Both the position numbers and the translations under genes were made by a program. Below are positions 57,255 to 64,000 of a stretch of 64,000 bases of DNA, one piece after another. Origin of the DNA: CAYWPG01 sp964460035 (GTDB lineage: Bacteria > Pseudomonadota > Gammaproteobacteria > Nitrococcales > AK92); NCBI GenBank assembly GCA_964460035.1, contig CAYWPG010000006.1:61401-125400 (forward strand), read 5' to 3'. The notes beneath the pieces are model-generated. The model had not been told where the DNA came from. It was given only the letters and a program-made list of their open reading frames with translations, and did not search any database. How positions within the stretch are numbered: position 1 is the first letter of the stretch; every line of letters begins with the position of its first letter.

Positions 57255-58211
57255 CTAGGCCAACTCCAACGGCTCGGGCTGCTCCAGCTGCAACGGCCGA
57301 TCGGCCATATTCAACGACTCCAGCGTCAGGCGGGCCTCTTCCTCCACCCAGTCGCGAAACGCAACCACGCGCGGGTCGGCCAATCGCTCTCGGTGGGCGA
57401 CCACGCTGATCCCGCGCGGCCGCTGCAAAGCGGTTTGGAAAGGAATGACCAGCCTGCCGCTGGCCAACTCCGGGCTGACCTGCAGCCTCTGCGCGATGGC
57501 CACGCCCAAACCTTCGGCAGCCGCCTGAACCGCCAAAGCCGTACTATTGAATGTGAGCTCATTCCGCGGCGCCAGATCGACCCCCCCCACCACGCGCATC
57601 CAGTCCTCCCAGTCCAGGCGCCGAAACCGCGAGTGGAGCAGCGTGTGGTGGCGCAGGTTCTCCACCGGCGGCAGCGGATGTTCGCCCTCGCACAGCTGCG
57701 GCGCGCAGACCGGCACCACAAGATCGGGAAGAATGACCTTGGAATAGAGCTCGGGCTGCGGCTCATAACCATGATGAATGCCCACGTCGACGCGCGCATA
57801 GTCGAACTCATGCGGCCTGACGGCTGTGGTCAGATTCAAGTCTATGTGAGGGTGCTCGGCGTAGAAGCGCGGCAGGCGCGGGATCAGCCAGCTCATGGCC
57901 AGCGGCTGGTAGGTGCAGATCACCAACGGATCGGTTGCCAGCCGGCGCAGGCGGCGAGCGCTTTCATCGAGCAAGTCCAGCGCCGTAGTCACCGCCGGCA
58001 GCAGGTCCTGCCCTGCCGAGGTTAACCGAACCGTATTGGATAAGCGGTAGAATAGAGGCGTGCCGAAGTAGCTTTCCAGTACCGCCACTTGCCTACTGAC
58101 CGCAACAGGGGTCACACTTAACTCTTCGGCCGCCTTTGTGAAACTGCCATGCCTGGCGGCAGCCTCGAATGTGCGCAGCGGATTGAGCGGCGGCAGCCGG
58201 CGCTTCCTCAT
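57255..58211 (-). CDS. LysR-family regulator (GcvA-like), copy B
   Basis: A 318-aa LysR factor nearly twin to copy A (shared RRLPPLNPLR, FEAAARHGSFTKAAEEL, LPPVENLRHHTLLHS, and RLDWE). The two genes converge with 27 bases between their stops. It faces the plus-strand acyl-CoA dehydrogenase operon and is expected to regulate it. Divergence in the effector domain suggests a different ligand. Confidence 0.93.
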   Translation of the reverse strand: MRKRRLPPLNPLRTFEAAARHGSFTKAAEELSVTPVAVSRQVAVLESYFGTPLFYRLSNTVRLTSAGQDLLPAVTTALDLLDESARRLRRLATDPLVICTYQPLAMSWLIPRLPRFYAEHPHIDLNLTTAVRPHEFDYARVDVGIHHGYEPQPELYSKVILPDLVVPVCAPQLCEGEHPLPPVENLRHHTLLHSRFRRLDWEDWMRVVGGVDLAPRNELTFNSTALAVQAAAEGLGVAIAQRLQVSPELASGRLVIPFQTALQRPRGISVVAHRERLADPRVVAFRDWVEEEARLTLESLNMADRPLQLEQPEPLELA

Positions 58212-58227
58212 ACCTCACCCACTTACC

Positions 58228-58272
58228 CTAACATTTTGTTAACGCACCCTAACGCATTGGCACTGGCCTAAC
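58228..58272. promoter_or_regulatory. Phased CTAAC/TTAAC half-site array before the acyl-CoA dehydrogenase operon
   Basis: Four direct copies of (C/T)TAAC start at 58228, 58239, 58249 and 58268, that is 11, 10 and 19 bases apart, so they lie on one face of the helix. They sit directly upstream of LysR copy B and resemble the CTAAT core known for GcvA. They probably form the operator for this divergent region. Confidence 0.6.
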
Positions 58273-58442
58273 AAGCTTCCCTGCGTATAAGTTCTAAGGT
58301 AGCTGGCCGGACCCGGCGGCAGAGGACGCTCTGCGCTCGCCGCCGGCGCCACGTCGGGCATACCTGCGCCGCCCTCGCGCAGCACGCCGGACTTCCACGC
58401 CCGACGCCGCCGTCCACACGTTCCAAGCAAGGAGATCCACAC

Positions 58443-59585
58443 ATGCACTCATTCCGCTTCGATCCGGTGACATTACCGCCCGAGGTCGAAGAGCTTCGCC
58501 AAGAGGTGCGCGAGTTCCTCGCCGAGCAGCTCGCGGCCAAGCGCTTCACGCCTCACCGCAACTCCTGGGGCACCGCCGACCCTGAGTTCAGCCGCGCATG
58601 CGGCGAGCGCGGCTACATCGGCATGGTCTGGCCCAAGGAGTACGGCGGCCATGAACGCAGCGCTCTGGAGCGCTATGTCGTCACCGAGGAAATGCTTGCC
58701 GCCGGCGCCCCGGTGGGCGCGCACTGGGTAGCCGACCGTCAGAGCGGGCCGAACATCCTCGCTCATGGCTCCGAGGCGGCCAAGCGCAAGATTCTTCCCG
58801 AGATCGCCGCCGGGCGCTGCTACTTCGCCATCGGCATGAGCGAGCCCAACTCCGGCTCCGACCTGGCCGCCGCCAGCATGAAGGCCACCAAGACCGACGG
58901 TGGCTGGCTGCTCAACGGCACCAAGATCTGGACCAGCGGCGCCCACCGCGCGCATTACCTGATTGCGCTGGCGCGCACCTCGCCGCGCGGAGAGAACCGC
59001 CACGCCGGGCTCACGCAGTTCATCGTCGACATCAGCAAAGTACGCACTCGCCCGATCTACAACCTTTACGGCGGTCACGACTTCAACGAGACCATATTCG
59101 AAGACGTTTTCGTTCCAGATGATATGGTCATAGGCGAAGTGGGACAGGGCTGGCAGATGGTGACCGGCGAGCTCGCCTTCGAGCGCAGCGGCCCGGATCG
59201 CATCCTCAGCACCTATCAGCTGCTGCGCCAGCTCGTCGACCACGTCGGCGATAACCCTGACGACCGCTCTGCCATTGCGATCGGCCGTCTGGTTGCGCAC
59301 CTGGCCACGCTGCGCCGCATGTCGCTGTCGGTAGCGGGCATGCTGCACCGCGGCCAATCGCCGAACCTGGAGGCGGCCGTGGTCAAGGACGTCGGCACCA
59401 CCTTCGAGCAGGAAATCCCCGAGATCGCGCGTCTGCTCACCGAATCGGAGCCGTCGCTGACGCAGGGCGAGCAGTACAACGAAGCCCTGGCACGGGCAAT
59501 CCTGACTTCCCCGTCATTCACCATCCGCGGCGGAACCCGGGAGATTCTGCGCGGCATTATCGCCAAGGGGCTGGGACTACGATGA
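58443..59585 (+). CDS. Acyl-CoA dehydrogenase, alpha-type subunit of a heteromeric pair
   Basis: A 380-aa acyl-CoA dehydrogenase with MVWPKEYGGHERSALERYVVTEEML, GMSEPNSGSDLAA, TKIWTSGAHRAHY and GGTREILRGIIAKGLGLR. The FEGTS catalytic-Glu site of ordinary enzymes reads RGGTRE here, as in heterotetrameric dehydrogenases (steroid side-chain type), where the base lies elsewhere. Its stop overlaps the next dehydrogenase start by 4 bases. The operon likely degrades a bulky or branched acyl-CoA. Confidence 0.9.
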   Translation: MHSFRFDPVTLPPEVEELRQEVREFLAEQLAAKRFTPHRNSWGTADPEFSRACGERGYIGMVWPKEYGGHERSALERYVVTEEMLAAGAPVGAHWVADRQSGPNILAHGSEAAKRKILPEIAAGRCYFAIGMSEPNSGSDLAAASMKATKTDGGWLLNGTKIWTSGAHRAHYLIALARTSPRGENRHAGLTQFIVDISKVRTRPIYNLYGGHDFNETIFEDVFVPDDMVIGEVGQGWQMVTGELAFERSGPDRILSTYQLLRQLVDHVGDNPDDRSAIAIGRLVAHLATLRRMSLSVAGMLHRGQSPNLEAAVVKDVGTTFEQEIPEIARLLTESEPSLTQGEQYNEALARAILTSPSFTIRGGTREILRGIIAKGLGLR

Positions 59586-60643
59586 GCGAAACGCGAGACA
59601 TGATTCTGGACGCGGCCACCCGTCTGTTCAGCGACCTGGGTGGCCCCAACCTGGCAGCGCAGATCGAGGAAGGCGAGTGGCCGCAGGAGGCCTGGGACCA
59701 GTTGGTGGAAATGGGTCTCACGCGCGCTTTGCTCTCAGAGGAGCAGGGCGGGGTCGGCCTGACGCCGGTCGAGGTACTGCCACTGGTCGAGCTGAGCGGC
59801 TACTACTCGCTGCCGCTGCCGCTTGCCGACACCATGGTCGCCAATTACCTGCTGAGCCGGGCGGGCCTGCCGGTATCCGACGAGCCCGCCGCCCTGGCCT
59901 GCGCCGAGCCGTACCGTCAGCTGGAGCTGCAGCCGGGCAACGGGATTTGGACGGTGCGCGGCGAGCTGCGCCGGGTGCCGTTCGGGCGACACCTCAAGTC
60001 GCTGGTGACCACCGCCACCTATGACGGCAAAGCGCACCTGATGCACGTGCATGCCGCCGGACTGGAGTGGCAGCGCGACGCCAACCTGGCGGGCGAGCCG
60101 CGCGACAGCGTCAGCTTCCAAAAGCTCGCGCTGGCCGCCGATGCGGTGGCGCCGGCCCCGGAAGGCGAGACGGGACTGCTCGAGTGGGGCGCGCTGATGC
60201 GTGCCTTGCAGATGGCCGGCGCCATGCGCCGTGCGCTGGAGCAGGCCGTGCAGTACGCCAACGAGCGCGTCCAATTCGGCCGTCCCATCGGCAAGTTCCA
60301 GGCCGTTCAGCAGCAGCTTGCCGCCATGGCCGGCCAAGTTGCCGCCTCCGGCGCTGCGGCGGATGCCGCCGCCCAGAGCATAGGCACGCCCAACAGCGCT
60401 TTCGCCATTGCCGTCGCCAAGGCACGCGTGGGCGAAGCGGCCGGGCTTGCCACCGCCGTCGCTCACCAGGTCCATGGGGCCATGGGCTTTACCCGTGAGC
60501 ACACCCTGCATTACAGCACTCGCCGCTTGTGGTCCTGGCGCGACGAGTACGGCCCCGAGCCGTACTGGCAGGCGCAGATCGGCCGCATCGCAGCGCGCGA
60601 GGGCGGCGATGGGCTGTGGCCGTATCTGACGGCGGCGATGTAA
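59582..60643 (+). CDS. Acyl-CoA dehydrogenase, beta-type subunit
   Basis: A 353-aa acyl-CoA dehydrogenase-fold protein of the shorter partner class. It has ALLSEEQGGVGLTPVEVLPLVE, a middle domain that lacks the usual SEPxxGSD flavin-binding motif, and HQVHGAMGFTREHTLHYSTRRLWSWRDE at the C terminus. Such proteins pair with an alpha subunit to complete the FAD site. Translation is coupled to 58443-59585 by an ATGA overlap. Confidence 0.88.
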   Translation: MSETRDMILDAATRLFSDLGGPNLAAQIEEGEWPQEAWDQLVEMGLTRALLSEEQGGVGLTPVEVLPLVELSGYYSLPLPLADTMVANYLLSRAGLPVSDEPAALACAEPYRQLELQPGNGIWTVRGELRRVPFGRHLKSLVTTATYDGKAHLMHVHAAGLEWQRDANLAGEPRDSVSFQKLALAADAVAPAPEGETGLLEWGALMRALQMAGAMRRALEQAVQYANERVQFGRPIGKFQAVQQQLAAMAGQVAASGAAADAAAQSIGTPNSAFAIAVAKARVGEAAGLATAVAHQVHGAMGFTREHTLHYSTRRLWSWRDEYGPEPYWQAQIGRIAAREGGDGLWPYLTAAM

Positions 60644-60678
60644 AGGCCTGCTCCAGGAGGCTCGGAGGGGAGAGCCGC

Positions 60679-60760
60679 TGTGGGAGCGCACCCCTGGACG
60701 CGAAGAATTGCTCGGCTGCAGCAGCGATGCCGAGATTCGCCGCCGGGGGCCGCTCCCACA
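60679..60760. repeat. REP-like inverted repeat
   Basis: TGTGGGAGCG (60679-60688) and CGCTCCCACA (60751-60760) are perfect 10-bp inverted arms; an inner CTCGGC/GCCGAG hairpin (60711-60716 with 60729-60734) lies between, and a partial third arm follows near 60784. The TGTGGGAGCG core resembles REP elements of Pseudomonas and Xanthomonas. It occupies most of the gap between the dehydrogenase pair and the crotonase. Confidence 0.6.
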
Positions 60761-60880
60761 AGGGGCTACTTCCACAGGGTGCCGTTCCCACAGGGAAGAA
60801 ATTGCCGAGTCTCAGCCGAGCAAGATTTTGGGCGGGGCGGCAGCAGCCGAACCGAGTAGACCACTAAAAAGGAATTCACT

Positions 60881-61672
60881 ATGAGCGACATTCTGAAGTT
60901 CGAGGTCGAGGACGGCATCGGATTGATCACCCTCAACCGCCCCGAGAAGCGCAACGCGTTCAACCGCGAAATGATCCGCCTGTGGGTGGAGGCGCTGCAG
61001 GACTGCGAGAAGCGCAACGATGTCCGCGTCGTAGTTATCACCGGTGCCGGCGATGTTTTCTGCAGCGGCGGCGACGTCAGCGATATGGACAACTCCAAGC
61101 GCGGTCCTTGGACCACCAAGGATTATCTGTGGGAGCAGATCCACCAGATCGCGCTCACCATCGAGCGCATGGACAAGCCCGTCATCTGCGCCATCAACGG
61201 CTCGGCCACCGGTGCCGGACTGGACATGGCGCTGGCCTGCGATATCCGCTTCTGCGCCGCCGAAGCGAAGCTGGCGGAAACCTACATCAAGGTCGGTCTA
61301 GTGCCCGGTGACGGCGGCGGCTTCCTGCTGCCTCGCCTCGTCGGCCTGCCCAAAGCCCTCGAACTGCTCTGGACCGGCGATTTCATCGATGCCCACGAAG
61401 CCGAGCGCATCGGGCTGGTAAACCGCGTGTATCCGCGCGACCAGCTATTCGAGGAAACGATGAAGTTCGCCCGGCGGCTGGCCGACGGCCCGAGCCGCGC
61501 CATACGCCTGACCAAGCGCCTGGTCTACCAGAGCCTGCGCCTGGACCTGCGGACCAGCCTGGACTTGGTGTCCTCGCACATGAGCATGGTCACGCAAAGC
61601 GCGGATCACAAAGAAGGCGTGCGCGCGTTCCTCGAGAAGCGCAAGCCGAACTTCAACGCCAGCGACGAATAG
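60881..61672 (+). CDS. Enoyl-CoA hydratase/isomerase family (crotonase) protein
   Basis: A 263-aa crotonase-fold protein with LNRPEKRNAFNREM at 18-31, GAGDVFCSGGDVSDM (oxyanion hole) and NGSATGAGLDMALACDIRF. The segment that usually holds the two catalytic Glu residues reads LAETYIKVGLVPGDGGGFLLPRL, so hydratase or other crotonase activity (such as a thioesterase) cannot be chosen by eye. It probably follows the dehydrogenase in a beta-oxidation sequence. Confidence 0.9.
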   Translation: MSDILKFEVEDGIGLITLNRPEKRNAFNREMIRLWVEALQDCEKRNDVRVVVITGAGDVFCSGGDVSDMDNSKRGPWTTKDYLWEQIHQIALTIERMDKPVICAINGSATGAGLDMALACDIRFCAAEAKLAETYIKVGLVPGDGGGFLLPRLVGLPKALELLWTGDFIDAHEAERIGLVNRVYPRDQLFEETMKFARRLADGPSRAIRLTKRLVYQSLRLDLRTSLDLVSSHMSMVTQSADHKEGVRAFLEKRKPNFNASDE

Positions 61673-61706
61673 CACGTTTACAACGAGTACTGCGAGGAGA
61701 ACGAAC

Positions 61707-62459
61707 ATGAACAGATTCGAAGGAAAAACCGCCATCGTAACCGGCGCGGCGCACGGAATCGGCGAGGCCATCGCGCGCCGGTTTGCGGATGAGGGCGCCC
61801 GCGTCGCCCTGCTCGATCTCGACTTCGAAGGCGCCAAGGCGGCAGCGGAGAAGATCGGCCGCGGCGCTATCGCCCTGCCCTGCGACGTCAGCAAGCGCGA
61901 TCAGGTCGAGAACGCTATCGACACCGTGGCCGAGAAGTTCGGGCGCCTGGATATCCTGGTCTCCAACGCCGGCATCATCCGCGACAACCTGATCCACAAG
62001 ATGACCGACGAGGACTGGGACCTGGTCATCGACATTCACCTCAAGGGCGCCTTCTACTGCTGCCGTGCCGCTCAGCGCTACATGGTCCAGCAGCGTTACG
62101 GGAAGATCGTGCTGATGTCCTCGCGCGCAGCGCTGGGCAACCGGGGGCAGACCAACTACGCCGCCGCCAAGGCCGGACTGCAGGGCATGGCTCGCGTGCT
62201 GGCGATGGAGCTGGGCCCCTTCGGCGTTAACGTCAACGCCATTGCTCCGGGGCATATCGAAACGGCCATGACCCGCGCTACCGCCGAGCGCATGGGCTTG
62301 GACTACGAGCAGCTGCGCGAGCGCGGCATTGCAGCCAACTGCATCAAGCGCGTCGGCCGGCCCGAGGACATCGCCGCCACCGCCGCCTTCCTTGCCGCGG
62401 ACGAGGCCGAGTACATCACCGGGCAGGTGATCTGGGTCGCAGGCCGTCCCACCGTCTGA
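61707..62459 (+). CDS. Short-chain dehydrogenase/reductase (3-hydroxyacyl-CoA dehydrogenase-like)
   Basis: A 250-aa SDR with the cofactor motif TGAAHGIGEA near 12-21, SNAGI near 87-91, the catalytic Ser and Y-x3-K (NYAAAK near 150-155), and a FabG-type ending AAFLAADEAEYITGQVIWVAGRPTV. It probably oxidises the hydroxyacyl-CoA made by the upstream crotonase. A GAGGAG-type site precedes the ATG. It is 34 bases after the crotonase. Confidence 0.9.
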   Translation: MNRFEGKTAIVTGAAHGIGEAIARRFADEGARVALLDLDFEGAKAAAEKIGRGAIALPCDVSKRDQVENAIDTVAEKFGRLDILVSNAGIIRDNLIHKMTDEDWDLVIDIHLKGAFYCCRAAQRYMVQQRYGKIVLMSSRAALGNRGQTNYAAAKAGLQGMARVLAMELGPFGVNVNAIAPGHIETAMTRATAERMGLDYEQLRERGIAANCIKRVGRPEDIAATAAFLAADEAEYITGQVIWVAGRPTV

Positions 62460-62526
62460 TTCGCCGCTTGGGGCTGGCGCGTTCGCGCCCAGCCCCTTGC
62501 CCTTTCTCGTTGAGCAGGAGCAAGCC

Positions 62527-64000
62527 ATGTCTACTGTTTTCGGATCGCTGGATATGGACCGAATCAGGGCGCTGTTCAAGCCCCGCACCGTAGCCGTGAT
62601 CGGTGCATCGGACGATCCCACCAAGATTGGCGGCAGGCCGATCCGTTACCTGCGCGAGGGCGGATATCCCGGCAAGATCCTCCCGGTCAACGCGCGGCGC
62701 GACACCGTGCAAGGCCTGAAGGCCTATCCCTCGGTAAGCGCCATCTCGGAGGAAATCGACCTCGGCATCATAGCCCTGCCATCCGCGCTGGTGGTCGACG
62801 CCGTTCAAGAGTGTGCCGACGCCGGCGTGCGCTCGCTGATCGTCTTCAGCGCCGGTTTCGCCGAAATCAGCGAGGAAGGGCGCCAGCAGCAGGAAAAGCT
62901 CACCGCTATCGCCCGCAAGAGCGGCATGCGCATCCTGGGCCCCAACTGCCTGGGCGCGATCAACCTGCGCATGGGCATGATCGGCACCTTCACCTCCGGC
63001 ATCGAAGGCGGGCTGGCCAAGCCTGGCCGCATCGGCTTCGTCAGCCAGAGCGGCGCGCTAGGCTCGCACTGTTTCGCTGCCTTCCGCGAGCGCGGACTGG
63101 GCTTCAGCTACTGGGTCACCACCGGCAACGAGTGCGACATCGAGTTCGCCGACTGCCTGGCCTTCCTGGCCGAGGACCCCGACACCGACGTCATCGCCGC
63201 CTACATCGAAGGCTGCCGTGACGGCGACAAGCTGCGCGCCGCGCTGGAGCTCGCGCGCAAGAACCGCAAGCCTGTGGTGCTGCTCAAAGTGGGCGAAACC
63301 GAAATCGGCGCTCAGGCAGCCGCTTCACACACAGCTTCCCTGGCCGGCTCCGATTCGGTCTACAACGCCGTGTTCGAGCAGTACGGCGTGTGCCGCGCCC
63401 GCTCGATCACCGAGTTCATGGAAATCACCTACGCCTGCACGCTGGGAATTTTCCCCAACGGCAAGCGCATCGGCCTGGCCACCGTGTCCGGCGGTGTCGG
63501 CGTGATGATGGCGGACAAGGCCGCCTCGCTGGGCCTGGACATCGCGCCCATGCCGGAGGAGGCACAGGCGCGCATGAAGCAGCGCTGGGAGCCCGCCGCG
63601 GTACGCAACCCGGTGGATACCACCGCCCAGGTCACCTCGGACCGCGCGCTTCTTAGCGAATTCATGGAAGCCATGCTGAGCGAGGGCAACTACGACGCGA
63701 TCGTGCTGTTCCTCGCGCACACCGGCTTGGTGAAGGCCACGTCGGATAGGCTGCGCGAATACCTGCGGCCGATACGCCAGCGCTACCCTGACCGTCTGAT
63801 TCTCGTCTCCACACTGTGCAAGCCCGAGATCCGGGCCGACTACGAGAGCGACGGCTTCCCCGTGTTCGAAGATCCGAACCTGGCGGTGCAGGTGGCCGCC
63901 GAGCTGATGCGGCTGGGCGAGTACTTTGCCGCCGAGACGCGCGAGGCCAGCGCCGGCACCAGCGTCGACGCCCCCGCCGAGATGCTCAACGAGCACCAGG
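62527..64000 (+). CDS. ADP-forming acyl-CoA synthetase (fused CoA-ligase), 3' end cut by window edge
   Basis: At least 491 codons from an ATG with AGGAG 6 bases upstream. It has an N-terminal CoA-binding Rossmann domain (TVAVIGASDDPTKIGGRPIRYL), the succinyl-CoA-synthetase-like domain with RIGFVSQSGALGS, and the phospho-His motif SHTASLAG. The frame is open at base 64000, so the C-terminal ATP-grasp domain is outside the window or missing. It couples ATP hydrolysis to ADP with activation of a carboxylic acid and is well placed to feed the upstream dehydrogenases. Confidence 0.92.
   Translation, partial: MSTVFGSLDMDRIRALFKPRTVAVIGASDDPTKIGGRPIRYLREGGYPGKILPVNARRDTVQGLKAYPSVSAISEEIDLGIIALPSALVVDAVQECADAGVRSLIVFSAGFAEISEEGRQQQEKLTAIARKSGMRILGPNCLGAINLRMGMIGTFTSGIEGGLAKPGRIGFVSQSGALGSHCFAAFRERGLGFSYWVTTGNECDIEFADCLAFLAEDPDTDVIAAYIEGCRDGDKLRAALELARKNRKPVVLLKVGETEIGAQAAASHTASLAGSDSVYNAVFEQYGVCRARSITEFMEITYACTLGIFPNGKRIGLATVSGGVGVMMADKAASLGLDIAPMPEEAQARMKQRWEPAAVRNPVDTTAQVTSDRALLSEFMEAMLSEGNYDAIVLFLAHTGLVKATSDRLREYLRPIRQRYPDRLILVSTLCKPEIRADYESDGFPVFEDPNLAVQVAAELMRLGEYFAAETREASAGTSVDAPAEMLNEHQ

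Overview
The window is a chromosomal segment of a GC-rich, free-living gammaproteobacterium outside the Enterobacterales. The gene order matches Pseudomonas-type and related genomes: TPR lipoprotein-lolB-ispE-tRNA-Gln-prs-rplY, hemA-prfA, gatBAC next to mreBCD-mrdA-rodA-mltB-rlpA-dacA-ybeD-lipB, amgK-murU opposite lptD-surA-pdxA-rsmA, and apaG-apaH. The presence of gatCAB, MurU/AmgK peptidoglycan recycling and many CoA-ester enzymes fits an environmental, probably marine or halophilic, heterotroph. No phage genes, insertion sequences or CRISPR arrays were seen.

Layout. 1-7.6 kb: outer-membrane lipoprotein insertion, isoprenoid, PRPP and translation genes around tRNA-Gln(UUG), then hemA-prfA. 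7.7-11.2 kb: dksA, a DAHP synthase and a solitary clpX, a block that separates prfA from prmC. 11.2-13.1 kb: a Trm112-family gene overlapping prmC, then a moeB-like gene; hslO follows on the other strand. 14.2-28.2 kb: gatCAB diverging from the rod-shape and cell-wall cluster, then lipoate synthesis and an ElyC/YdcF-like protein. 28.1-32.3 kb (minus): amgK, murU, a GCS2-family ligase and an M14 deacylase in one tightly packed operon. 32.4-41.4 kb: lptD-surA-pdxA-rsmA, then uspA, tal, apaG and apaH, with a 33-residue membrane microprotein between uspA and tal. 41.5-44.6 kb: SDR, a 60-codon small gene with its own terminator, MaoC and an alpha/beta hydrolase.

44.7-56.1 kb (minus) is an accessory catabolic island: MmgE/PrpD, two MaoC hydratases, an acyl-CoA dehydrogenase, a class III CoA-transferase, two CitE-type lyases, a DctPQM TRAP transporter, a decayed second dctP and a small membrane protein. 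Its enzyme set resembles known itaconate/C5-dicarboxylate degradation clusters: import, CoA transfer, oxidation, hydration, then lyase cleavage. Two near-twin LysR regulators lie tail to tail (56.3-58.2 kb). One faces this island. The other faces a plus-strand beta-oxidation-type operon: a two-subunit acyl-CoA dehydrogenase, a crotonase, an SDR and an ADP-forming acyl-CoA synthetase cut by the right edge.

Most notable: the trm112-prmC overlap, which parallels the eukaryotic Mtq2-Trm112 enzyme; mreC apparently starting on ATC; a dctP pseudogene inside a live TRAP operon; unlisted small membrane genes; and evenly phased TTAAC-type half-sites in front of the paired LysR genes.
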